Source: Nitrospira sp.
Lineage (GTDB): Bacteria > Nitrospirota > Nitrospiria > Nitrospirales > Nitrospiraceae
Assembly: GCA_022842445.1 (NCBI GenBank)
Contig: JALHPO010000010.1
Coordinates: 1-64,000, forward strand
Length of the DNA: 64,000 nt
Direction: 5' to 3'
Position 1 is the stretch's first letter. The number at the start of each line of letters is the position of its first letter. The notes beneath the pieces are model-generated. The model saw nothing but the letters and a program-made list of their open reading frames with translations. It ran no database searches and was not told where the DNA came from. Positions 17,199 to 24,404 of this stretch are shown in pieces. The position numbers and the translations under genes are program-made.

Positions 17199-17453
17199 AT
17201 GATGTTGTATCGGAAATATTCAAAGCAGCAACTTGCAGCAATCTTCGGTGTGAATCGGTCGACGGTCTATAGCTGGGAAGGTCGCGGCCTACCAGTTCGA
17301 CGGCCTGAAAGATCTGGGCGCCCCGCGAAGGTGGATTTCGAAGAGGCGCTCAGCTGGTACCTAAGCAACGAAGAAATAAAAGGCACTTCGGAAGAAGGAT
17401 TGGAGATCCTCGAAAAGACTATCAGGGAAAGGAAGGCCAAATACTATGGCTGA
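17199..17453 (+). CDS. small-terminase-like (Nu1-type) helix-turn-helix protein
   Basis: An 84-aa product with a MerR/Nu1-like DNA-binding helix pair, KQQLAAIFGVNRSTVYSWEG, then RGLPVRRPERSGRPAKVDF and a helical tail, as in phage DNA-packaging or terminase-small proteins. No large terminase follows, so it may instead be a regulator. No good ribosome-binding site precedes the ATG at 17199; its 3' end overlaps the next gene by 8 bp. Confidence 0.55.
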   Translation: MMLYRKYSKQQLAAIFGVNRSTVYSWEGRGLPVRRPERSGRPAKVDFEEALSWYLSNEEIKGTSEEGLEILEKTIRERKAKYYG

Positions 17454-17988
17454 GCAGCACGAACCGGTGAGCCAGAAAACCGATTTGCGGTTGATCGTCT
17501 GTCCTCGGCCGTTGTCGGTGACGCGGGACCGGATCGACGTGCAGATCCCGGCCGGATCGACGATTGCTGAGCATCTGCGGGCCATCGGCTGTGAACCGGA
17601 TCGGCTCACGGCGCTGGTCTATGTCGACGATCGGATGATCCCGCGCGCTGAGTGGGAATGGATGGCGCCGCGCGCCGGACAATCGCTTGCCGTGCGGGCG
17701 ATTCCGTTTGGTGGTGATGAGGGCGGCGGGAAAAGCATTATTCGCATGGTGGCGATGATTGGGCTGATCGTGGCTACTTGGTACATCGGCGGCGGCGGGC
17801 TGGGCGCGTTCTTGCCTGAAGCGCTAGGAATGGCGTTCGGCGCCGGTACCACGGCGTCCGCAGTCTTGGCCGGCGCCGTGACAATCGGCGGGGCGTTGGC
17901 GATCAGTGCGCTGATTCCTTTTTCGCTACCCCAACAATCGTATTTACCGGCTGGAACCGGGGGAGGCGAGCTATGCTCGAACATCTAA
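17446..17988 (+). CDS. stand-alone TipJ-N-terminus-like tail protein, copy A
   Basis: A 180-aa product. Residues about 15-85 form a beta-grasp-like (ThiS/ubiquitin-fold) domain: LIVCPRPLSVTRDRIDVQIP, then GSTIAEHLRAIG and ALVYVDDRMIPRAEWE. A Gly-rich linker (GGDEGGGKS) and hydrophobic helices follow, ending in ALAISALIP. This is the layout of the N-terminus of host-specificity/TipJ (lambda J-like) tail-tip proteins, where the hydrophobic part ends just before the receptor-binding body. Here the rest of J is missing. A paralogue lies at 18634. It overlaps its neighbours on both sides. Confidence 0.65.
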   Translation: MAEQHEPVSQKTDLRLIVCPRPLSVTRDRIDVQIPAGSTIAEHLRAIGCEPDRLTALVYVDDRMIPRAEWEWMAPRAGQSLAVRAIPFGGDEGGGKSIIRMVAMIGLIVATWYIGGGGLGAFLPEALGMAFGAGTTASAVLAGAVTIGGALAISALIPFSLPQQSYLPAGTGGGELCSNI

Positions 17989-18641
17989 GTCCACTCCAAT
18001 TCATCAAGAAACCGGATGGGACGATGGGGCTCAAGGGGCAACCCTCGGTCACACTCGAAACCGTCGAAGGCCAAGGGCAAGTTAAGGGCCGCGACTGGCC
18101 AAGCGAGCTTGGCTTACCGCCTTTTTACGAAGATTGGGAAGTCTTGGCCCGCCCACGCGGGATGAGCTCGCGGCGCCTGAGTTTTGTGTTAATGGACGAA
18201 TCCCCGACGAATCAGAAAGGCCATCCGCGCCTGCGACCCGAGATGATCGAACTGCCGACATCCTGCCAGTTTGAGCTCGGTCATACTGGCTTCGTCGTCG
18301 GAATCGTCAATTACTTCGTGCCGCTACTGCGATCACAGAAATTGTCGTGTAATGATGAGCCTGTGCTGTTGCCAAGTAGTGAGCCCTTCTCTCTTCCATT
18401 CACCCCTGAAGGCAGCTTTGTCGTCGCACAGGCCCAGTTCTACGATTCAGGATTAGCAGAGGCAGCCTGGCTTGGAATAACACGCGGGATCTTCTCGCAC
18501 GCATGTCCCGTCATCTTCAAACCGTTTGGCGCGCCGGCAGACACCGGAACGTTGCTGCAGGTCTCACTCGTGCCAGGTGATTTTCCTGGTTGCCCCAACG
18601 CCAGAATTCTGAGGCAGTGGGAGGAGGTGTCCGGTGGCTGA
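17973..18641 (+). CDS. hypothetical tail-module protein, 222 aa
   Basis: Starts inside the end of the copy-A gene (16-bp overlap) and ends 8 bp inside copy B, so it is translated as part of one unit. It has an N-terminal charged region, then a mixed beta/alpha body with FYEDWEVLARPRGMSSRRLS and GHTGFVVGIVNYFVPLLRS. No known family is recognised. Being between two paralogous tail-tip-like genes, it probably belongs to the same tail assembly. Confidence 0.55.
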   Translation: MLEHLSPLQFIKKPDGTMGLKGQPSVTLETVEGQGQVKGRDWPSELGLPPFYEDWEVLARPRGMSSRRLSFVLMDESPTNQKGHPRLRPEMIELPTSCQFELGHTGFVVGIVNYFVPLLRSQKLSCNDEPVLLPSSEPFSLPFTPEGSFVVAQAQFYDSGLAEAAWLGITRGIFSHACPVIFKPFGAPADTGTLLQVSLVPGDFPGCPNARILRQWEEVSGG

Positions 18642-19188
18642 CAATCCCGAACAGATGAATCAACAACCTAATCTGCGGTTGATCGTCTGTCCACATCCGC
18701 TGTCGATCACGCGGGATCGGATCGATGTGCAGATTCCGCCTGGGGCGACAGTGGCCGAGCATCTGCGGGAGATCGGGTGCGAGCTGGATCGACTCAGCGC
18801 CATGGTCTACATCGATGACCTGCTGGTCCCGAAGGCCGAATGGGAAACGGCGGTGCCGCAGGCTGGCCAAGTGCTCACCATTCAGACCGTCCCAGCCGGT
18901 GGGGGTGACAGAGGCGGCGGGAAACATATTTTGGCCATTGGGGCCTTTTTTGGGTTGATGATGGCCAACCAGTTTTCACGATCAGGTCAATCATCTTTCC
19001 CTGGCCTAAATTTCGGGATTCTTCCGGATATGATTAGCCGGATGGTCTCGGGCGGGAGTGCGGCCATGATGGCGAGAGCCGGTCTCTTGCCCCTCTCACC
19101 GCTCGGCGGCTGGTTGGCGGTCAGTGCGCTGATTCCTACCCGCGATTTTGAAGACATGGGAGTGAACGAGGAGGTGTCCAATGGCTGA
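18634..19188 (+). CDS. stand-alone TipJ-N-terminus-like tail protein, copy B
   Basis: A 184-aa paralogue of the gene at 17446. The first 85 residues are closely similar (LIVCPHPLSITRDRIDVQIP, then LSAMVYIDDLLVPKAEWE), and again a Gly-rich linker (GGDRGGGKH) and a hydrophobic region ending in WLAVSALIP follow. The hydrophobic parts have diverged more than the beta-grasp parts. The DNA of the two N-termini is also similar, showing a duplication. It overlaps the tape-measure gene by 8 bp. Confidence 0.65.
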   Translation: MADNPEQMNQQPNLRLIVCPHPLSITRDRIDVQIPPGATVAEHLREIGCELDRLSAMVYIDDLLVPKAEWETAVPQAGQVLTIQTVPAGGGDRGGGKHILAIGAFFGLMMANQFSRSGQSSFPGLNFGILPDMISRMVSGGSAAMMARAGLLPLSPLGGWLAVSALIPTRDFEDMGVNEEVSNG

Positions 19189-21139
19189 AAATCGCGAACT
19201 CGCGTTGGTGCTGAAGCTGGTCGCCGATCAGTTCCAAAATGAAATGAAAAAATCCGGCGGGGTGGTCGGCGAGTTCCAGAAGTTCATCGGCGATTGGCGG
19301 ACGCAGCTCACGCTGGCCGGCACGGCGCTGTTCGCCATTGCGAAGAGTACGGCCAATTTCGGCGAAGAGGCGCTCAAGAGCTCGCAGCGCCTCGGCCTGA
19401 TGGTCGAGACGACGACGGCGTTGAAGTACGCGGCGCACCTGGCCGATGTGCCGATGTCGACGCTGGAAGTGAGTCTGAAGAAACTCTCGCAGAATGCCGT
19501 CGAAGCGGCCGCCGGGACCGGCGAAGGGGCCAAGCTCTTTGCCTCGCTCGGGATCAGCGCCACTGAGGCCTCCGGCAAAATCAAGCCGCTCGATCAATTG
19601 TTGTTTGAGTTTCAAGATCGACTGCGCGGGGTCGACAATCAAGCGCAATTTGTCGATGCCGGGGTCAAGGCCTTTGGCCGGTCATTCTTAGAGATCGTGC
19701 CGTTCATAAAACAGGGCTCGGCGGCGACGAAAGAGGCGATGGAGGAAGGCCGCAAGCTAGGTGCCACGATGTCGGGCGAACAGGCGCAGGCGGCGTCACG
19801 CTTCAACGATGAATTGAAACGGCTTGATGCACAGCTGATGGGCGTGAAGTTCTCGATCGGGAACGCGCTGATTCCGACGATGCGCGAGCTGATCGAATTG
19901 TTCCGGACGGTGGGGGTTGGGCCGGGACTCGGTGAGGGGCTGAAATTCATCCATTTCAATCTGCTCGCGATCAATACGGCGATCAAAGACTTGCAGGCCG
20001 GGTCGCAATGGCTGTTCGGGAAGGGCAAGGACGCGCTGACGTTTGAACAGTTCCGTGGCCGGCTGGCCGAGAATGAGGCGTCCGCAAAACGGTCCTGGTT
20101 CGAGGCACAGCATCCCGGCGTGCTCAGTACCCCCGGCAATGTGCTGTCTGGCGGGGCAGGCGGGACAGGTGGGGCCTTGCCTGGTGGTGGCTCAACGATC
20201 GCGGCCAGCGATGCAGATCATGATGCAAAGTTGGCGAAGGCGCTGAACGAGATTTGGCAAACGAACCAGCGGTCGTTAGAGATCCAGGATCGACAGTTCG
20301 GTGAGGTGATCGCGCAGTGGGGTGAGCGTACCCGGGTGATCGAGGCGATTGAAGCCCGTCAGCGAGAGGCCCGTGAGGCTGGTGTCAAGGCGCTGACTGA
20401 GTACGCGGAAGCGGAATTCAAGCGGGACGATGAGATGCTGGCCCATGCGGCGGCGGTCCAAGAGGCTCGCGGCGTGATGATCCGCGATTCGACAAAGCTC
20501 GAAGTGCATCTGCGTGAGCAGGCGCTGGCCGAGCAAGTGGCGGCCAACCGGACCTTCTTCGACGAATGGAAGATCGGGATGGATAAGTATGTGCGCGATA
20601 CCAATTCCGGATTCGGCCTCGGCGCGGATCTCGCGCGGCGGACGGCGCAGACGATGGAGCAGAGCTTCCGGCAGTTGTTCTTCGATGTGTGGGACCGGAA
20701 GATCGAGAATATGGCCGATGTACTAGAGAGCCTGGGTGATTTTGCGAAGCAGGTGCTGGGCACGGTGTTTTCACAGTTGGCGACGAAGGCCGTTTTAAGC
20801 TCGTTCGGCTTCGGCGGCAGCATTCCCGCGTTTGCGTCCGGTGGCGCCGTGTTTGGGCCGACGCTCGCGCTGGTCGGCGAGAACGCCTCGCGCAGTAATC
20901 CCGAATATATCGGGCATGCGAATCAGCTGGGCCTCGGCAGCGGACTCAATCTGACGTTCATTGTAAATAATCAATCCGGTGCCGAGGTTGGCCAACCTGT
21001 TGTCAGCCAAGGTCCTGACGGACGAAGAATCATTGAGATGACGATCAAGAACGCAGTGCGCGGCATGATTCAGGGTGGTGATATGGATAAGTCGATGTAC
21101 CAACGATTTGGGTTGAATCCCGTTCCGGGGCGAAGATGA
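19181..21139 (+). CDS. phage tail tape measure protein
   Basis: A 652-aa protein with a long helical body: an N-terminal TMP segment (ELALVLKLVADQFQNEMKKS), a hydrophobic stretch (LAGTALFAIAKSTANF), long coiled-coil regions and a C-terminus of the lambda-H type (FGFGGSIPAFASGGAVFGPT, then LALVGENASRSNPEYI). Tape measure proteins fix tail length; at about 0.15 nm per residue this would correspond to a tail near 100 nm (inference from known phages). It is the clearest phage structural gene in the element, followed by an ATGA-coupled gene. Confidence 0.85.
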   Translation: MAENRELALVLKLVADQFQNEMKKSGGVVGEFQKFIGDWRTQLTLAGTALFAIAKSTANFGEEALKSSQRLGLMVETTTALKYAAHLADVPMSTLEVSLKKLSQNAVEAAAGTGEGAKLFASLGISATEASGKIKPLDQLLFEFQDRLRGVDNQAQFVDAGVKAFGRSFLEIVPFIKQGSAATKEAMEEGRKLGATMSGEQAQAASRFNDELKRLDAQLMGVKFSIGNALIPTMRELIELFRTVGVGPGLGEGLKFIHFNLLAINTAIKDLQAGSQWLFGKGKDALTFEQFRGRLAENEASAKRSWFEAQHPGVLSTPGNVLSGGAGGTGGALPGGGSTIAASDADHDAKLAKALNEIWQTNQRSLEIQDRQFGEVIAQWGERTRVIEAIEARQREAREAGVKALTEYAEAEFKRDDEMLAHAAAVQEARGVMIRDSTKLEVHLREQALAEQVAANRTFFDEWKIGMDKYVRDTNSGFGLGADLARRTAQTMEQSFRQLFFDVWDRKIENMADVLESLGDFAKQVLGTVFSQLATKAVLSSFGFGGSIPAFASGGAVFGPTLALVGENASRSNPEYIGHANQLGLGSGLNLTFIVNNQSGAEVGQPVVSQGPDGRRIIEMTIKNAVRGMIQGGDMDKSMYQRFGLNPVPGRR

Positions 21140-21576
21140 TCATTCAATCGAAAGCAAAGGTGTGTCTGTGTCTCTGCGTGGACGATGAGAAGGAGATCCG
21201 CTTCGAGGATCGCGGACCGGTTGTGCTCCCAGCAAAGTGGGCGGTGCCGGCGGTCCTCGCCTTTCCCGACGACATCGAGGTGATCTCGTCGCTGAATCCT
21301 GGCCCTGGGTGTGAAATTCTGTTCACGAGTGAAACCGGTGAAGTCTTACGGGGTATGGCACTACTACCAAAGCTCACCTATCAAGGAGCGTCGTCGTTCT
21401 TGGTCATGGTGGGAGAAACCGGCCGCCTTGTGCCCACTGAGCGGATTGTGGGTGTGAACGCTTCCCCGCTATTCCGCCTCGTCAGTCAGGCCGTCGACGT
21501 CATGGGCACTCCCGAGGCCAAAACCATGGGCGCAGACGTTATCATGGCCCTCCTGGGTTTAGATCCTGAAGAGTAG
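21136..21576 (+). CDS. hypothetical tail-module protein, 146 aa
   Basis: Begins in an ATGA overlap with the tape measure gene. Mostly beta-strands with an acidic surface (CLCLCVDDEKEIRFEDRG, then WAVPAVLAFPDDIEVISSLN). In lambda-type phages small minor tail proteins follow the tape measure, so this may be one, but no family is recognised. Confidence 0.55.
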   Translation: MIIQSKAKVCLCLCVDDEKEIRFEDRGPVVLPAKWAVPAVLAFPDDIEVISSLNPGPGCEILFTSETGEVLRGMALLPKLTYQGASSFLVMVGETGRLVPTERIVGVNASPLFRLVSQAVDVMGTPEAKTMGADVIMALLGLDPEE

Positions 21577-21680
21577 GCACTGTGGCTTTGTCCGTACACC
21601 CTACTTGACCGTTCTAACAGAAACGAGACCCCTAGTGACCGATAGAGTCAGGAACATGGAGGAAGCGGATTTCTGATCCC

Positions 21681-21801
21681 GCGTATGACAAATGAGACCG
21701 TTGACCCTTCAAGAAGCCGCGCAGTTTCTCCGGATGTCGAGATCGTCCCTGTACCAGCGGAAGGACATCCCTCGATATCGTCGTCCCGGATCTCGCGCGC
21801 T
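21681..21801 (+). repeat. 121-bp direct repeat, truncated copy of the excisionase gene start
   Basis: Identical to 22638-22758 except for one base (21690). In the downstream copy this segment is the beginning of the AlpA/excisionase-type gene. Here the reading frame from 21692 leaves the repeat at about residue 38 and continues into unrelated sequence, so it is a truncated gene fragment. Directly after the repeat (21805-21860) is a short piece resembling the tape-measure gene (GIVGESQKFIGDWKT against GGVVGEFQKFIGDWRT). Confidence 0.8.
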
Positions 21802-21882
21802 ATTGAGAAGTTCGCCGGCATCGTCGGCGAATCGCAGAAATTCATCGGCGATTGGAAGACACCTTTCAAAGGAGGAGCGCTC

Positions 21883-22428
21883 ATGGACAAGCTGACCGTT
21901 ACCATGATGAATTTTGACGAAGCCCAAGCCGCCTTTAATGCCGCATCGGATGTCAGCGCTCGGTTCGCTAAAACAGCGTTATTTCGCTTTGCGCGGCGTG
22001 TGGCTAAGAACACGAAGCGTAACTATCTGCACGGCGGCGCCGGGATTAAGGGCGGGCGCTGGGCCCGGCTCAGCGATAAGAGCATTCGCGGATTTACTGT
22101 CGGCGGGGATCTCTCGAATCTGAAAGCGGTCTCGAAAGTCTCGCGCATCGTGCGCACGCACGTCGAGGGCGCGGTCATTACTCCACGGCAGGCAGGTTAT
22201 CTCTATCTGACTAAAAAATCCGGGGTGGCCGGCCCGGGGAGTGTATTTGCGCTGATGCGCGCCGTGACGATCCCGGCGCGGATTCCGTTTGAGTCGGTCT
22301 GGAGGGGAGAATTACCTCGGGGAACGAAAGAAGTTGGGGACGCCATCCACCGTGCGGTCAATCTCAGCCTAGATCAGCGGATGAAAGTGATTTCACAATA
22401 TCTCAATAAGGTCGTCTCACATAGCTGA
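21883..22428 (+). CDS. tail-completion/virion-morphogenesis-like protein
   Basis: GGAGGAGCGCTC precedes the ATG at 21883, giving 181 aa. The sequence has the general plan of phage virion-morphogenesis/tail-completion proteins (Mu gpG-like): an Arg/Lys-rich helical N-terminus, a GGRWARLSDKSIRG segment, then PARIPFESVWRGE near the C-terminus, like the PARPFLG motif. The frame extends further upstream into the 121-bp repeat, but the strong internal ribosome-binding site decides the start. Confidence 0.6.
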   Translation: MDKLTVTMMNFDEAQAAFNAASDVSARFAKTALFRFARRVAKNTKRNYLHGGAGIKGGRWARLSDKSIRGFTVGGDLSNLKAVSKVSRIVRTHVEGAVITPRQAGYLYLTKKSGVAGPGSVFALMRAVTIPARIPFESVWRGELPRGTKEVGDAIHRAVNLSLDQRMKVISQYLNKVVSHS

Positions 22429-22637
22429 AATCGCTCTGAGCTCGCATGTCGATCGGATTTATGATGAACAGCCGAAGATGGATGGGGAACAGAAAAATCG
22501 ATGTCGCGCCTCAGTGTAGGGGCAAAAGCTTTCACTGCACAATGCATTCACCCGTGCTTGACGGACAATTTCCGGTTGTATCCCTTCTTCAAAGTCTGGT
22601 GGGCAAGTTTTGAACTCTTAATCCCTTATTCGATCGA

Positions 22638-22758
22638 GCGTATGACGAATGAGACCGTTGACCCTTCAAGAAGCCGCGCAGTTTCTCCGGATGTCGAGAT
22701 CGTCCCTGTACCAGCGGAAGGACATCCCTCGATATCGTCGTCCCGGATCTCGCGCGCT
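22638..22758 (+). repeat. 121-bp direct repeat, copy within the intact excisionase gene
   Basis: Partner of 21681-21801, 957 bp apart. The pair flanks the tail-completion-like gene, so homologous recombination between the copies would remove that gene. It contains the start and the helix-turn-helix region of the excisionase-type gene. Confidence 0.8.
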
Positions 22759-22960
22759 GTTGTTCGATCAGGACGAGCTTGAGGCCTGGGTACGCACCGG
22801 CCGCATTGAACCCGCTCCTCTAGCAGGCTCGGCTGCCGGCATGCTCACGACTGTTCCAGGTCTACGCGAGAGGCCCGGTGTGCTCCGCGCAGTGCCTGCG
22901 AGCGACGATCTAGACATTCAGGCCGTAGCCGTCTACCATCGCAATTCCCGATATCGCTGA
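22649..22960 (+). CDS. AlpA/excisionase-type helix-turn-helix protein
   Basis: A 103-aa product with a MerR-like/helix_turn_helix_17 fold typical of excisionases: LTLQEAAQFLRMSRSSLYQR, then KDIPRYRRPGSRALLFDQDE. It ends 7 bp before the integrase gene, the usual xis-int order. A truncated copy exists at 21692. The extended C-terminus (SDDLDIQAVAVYHRNSRYR) is probably unstructured. No clear ribosome-binding site is seen before the ATG. It probably controls excision direction or activates transcription. Confidence 0.75.
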   Translation: MRPLTLQEAAQFLRMSRSSLYQRKDIPRYRRPGSRALLFDQDELEAWVRTGRIEPAPLAGSAAGMLTTVPGLRERPGVLRAVPASDDLDIQAVAVYHRNSRYR

Positions 22961-22967
22961 GCACCGC

Positions 22968-24404
22968 ATGGGCTATACGATCAGCAAGCGACCGACGAAG
23001 AAGGGCCTGGCCTTCGATCTGTACGTCCGCTGGAAGGGCGTGCGGTATCGCCCGCTCCTCGGCTACGATCTCACCAAAGAGCAGGCTGAGACGGCCGCCA
23101 TTGCCATGATGGCCAAGATCCAGGCTGAGTCTATAACACCAGAACGCCCGCAGAGTGAACGCACTCTCCGTGATCTGCTGCCGTTGTTTTGGGATAGCTT
23201 TACCGTCAAGAAGCGGATCGATCGCGTAAGACCCAAAGGGATTCTCGACAATTATCTTCTGCCGACATTTGGTCATCGCTCTTTGTCTTCCCTCACCCCC
23301 AAGGACGGGTTGGATTACGTTCTGAAACGGCAGCAGGACAACGCCGAGGCTAGCACCATCAGACGGGAGTGGCAGGTGTTGATGCGCTTACTCAATCTCG
23401 GTGAGCGCTATGACTGGCTGGATAAGAATCGGCTCAAGGCTGTGGAATTGCCTGATACCAAACGTCGGACGCGAGTAGCCATGGGCCCCGAACTCGAAGC
23501 CATTCGCCTCTTGCGTGATCGTGTCACGCCGAAAGTGCTGAGCGAGCTGTGGCGAGTGGTGGTTGCGGAACTCAATACCGGACTCAGGCAGTCGAAGCTC
23601 TTGAGCATTGATCGATCGTGGATCCGCCAAGAGTCGGACGGGTGGTGGTTGGTACTCCCGCCAAGTGCAACGAAGCTGAAGGGCACCCCGCCGAGGATTC
23701 CGCTCAACGCCTCAGCCTTATGGGCGCTCCGAGATCCATTGCCTTCACTCACAGATGGTCGAGCGTTTCGCCGCTGGACCGATGTTCGCGCCTTCAAGAA
23801 GTACTGGGCCAGGGTCTGCGATCTAGCGAAGATCCAAGACCTGCACTTTCACGACCTTCGACACACATTCGCGACCCGATTGCAGGGGCTAGGTGTCGAT
23901 TACGAAGTGCGGCAAGCTCTCTTGGGCCATCGGATGCCGGGTATGACTGCCAGCTATTCCCATGGCGGGCCTGAGTGGGATCGGAAGGTCCGAGAGGCAG
24001 TCGCGAAACTCGATTCTGCCTTCAAAATGTCCTATGGATTGTCCTATGAACGCCCAGCTGTCGCGGTGGGTGATCCTAACCTATTGAAAAGTGGTGAGCC
24101 GGCTGGGACTCGAACCCAGGGCCCTCGCCTTAAAAGGGCGATGCTCTACCGACTGAGCTACCGGCTCACACAGGAACAGGGGAATCGACGATCGTCACAG
24201 GTCATTCGTGAAAACTCAGGCACCGGGCGGGGCTATCCTACCATTGACGAATGCCTGATGACTATTGACGTTGCTCACCGTCGCTTCGGGCGGCGGCGGG
24301 AACAGTCCAACGGATTGCGGAGCATGATCGTTTCTGTCCGTTTGGACCCGGTCGAGATCATGTCGATCCGGCATTGCGCCAGCTCTTCGATGCGGGCCAG
24401 ATAG
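22968..24404 (+). CDS. int: tyrosine-type site-specific integrase of the element
   Basis: A 478-aa frame. The first 180 residues are the SAM-like core-binding domain; the catalytic domain carries the Arg in LNTGLRQSKLL, the HxxR box HDLRHTFATRL, an LLGHRMP segment and the nucleophile Tyr in TASYSHGG. It integrates or excises DNA at tRNA-Lys. The catalytic part ends near 24050. The remaining 110 or so codons run antisense through tRNA-Lys and into purA, so the true protein includes an extension made from the tRNA/purA region. It belongs to the same family as the decayed copy at 6840. Confidence 0.9.
   Translation: MGYTISKRPTKKGLAFDLYVRWKGVRYRPLLGYDLTKEQAETAAIAMMAKIQAESITPERPQSERTLRDLLPLFWDSFTVKKRIDRVRPKGILDNYLLPTFGHRSLSSLTPKDGLDYVLKRQQDNAEASTIRREWQVLMRLLNLGERYDWLDKNRLKAVELPDTKRRTRVAMGPELEAIRLLRDRVTPKVLSELWRVVVAELNTGLRQSKLLSIDRSWIRQESDGWWLVLPPSATKLKGTPPRIPLNASALWALRDPLPSLTDGRAFRRWTDVRAFKKYWARVCDLAKIQDLHFHDLRHTFATRLQGLGVDYEVRQALLGHRMPGMTASYSHGGPEWDRKVREAVAKLDSAFKMSYGLSYERPAVAVGDPNLLKSGEPAGTRTQGPRLKRAMLYRLSYRLTQEQGNRRSSQVIRENSGTGRGYPTIDECLMTIDVAHRRFGRRREQSNGLRSMIVSVRLDPVEIMSIRHCASSSMRAR
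24092..24136 (-). repeat. right attachment repeat inside tRNA-Lys
   Basis: Partner of 7372-7416. The identity ends at the anticodon loop, so the strand exchange probably occurred in or near it, as for many tRNA-targeting integrases. Confidence 0.9.
24092..24167 (-). tRNA. tRNA-Lys (TTT)
   Basis: A complete cloverleaf with encoded CCA: acceptor GAGCCGG/CCGGCTC, D-stem GCTC/GAGC, anticodon loop CTTTTAA with anticodon TTT at 24132-24134, and T-arm CTGGG TTCGAGT CCCAG. Its 3' half is the attachment site of the element to the left; the 5' half (24137-24167) is chromosomal. The 3' half was restored by the incoming element. Confidence 0.97.

Larger units (their letters stand above)
7372..24136. mobile_element. 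16.7-kb integrative element in tRNA-Lys with a partial tail module
   Basis: Bounded by a 45-bp direct repeat of the tRNA-Lys 3' half (7372-7416 and 24092-24136), with a tyrosine integrase beside the right end. Gene order: a minus-strand cargo group (DUF3800, HEPN-like, RHH), then a plus-strand block of RHH, HerA-like ATPase, GIY-YIG protein, small unknowns, a MerR-like regulator, a replication gene with internal iterons, packaging-like HTH, tail proteins, AlpA/excisionase-type and integrase genes. Many genes overlap by ATGA and carry strong ribosome-binding sites, as in phages. Capsid, portal, large terminase, tail tube and lysis genes were not recognised, so it is either a deleted prophage or a satellite-like element that depends on another phage. 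Confidence 0.85.

Noticed and set aside
16049..22428. A tailocin (phage-tail-like bacteriocin)
   Set aside because: Tube, sheath or baseplate and lysis genes are not recognised, and the block lies in an integrated element with its own integrase and replication gene.
21681..22758. An insertion sequence flanked by direct repeats
   Set aside because: No transposase is in the interval and the repeat is a duplicated excisionase gene start, not terminal inverted repeats.
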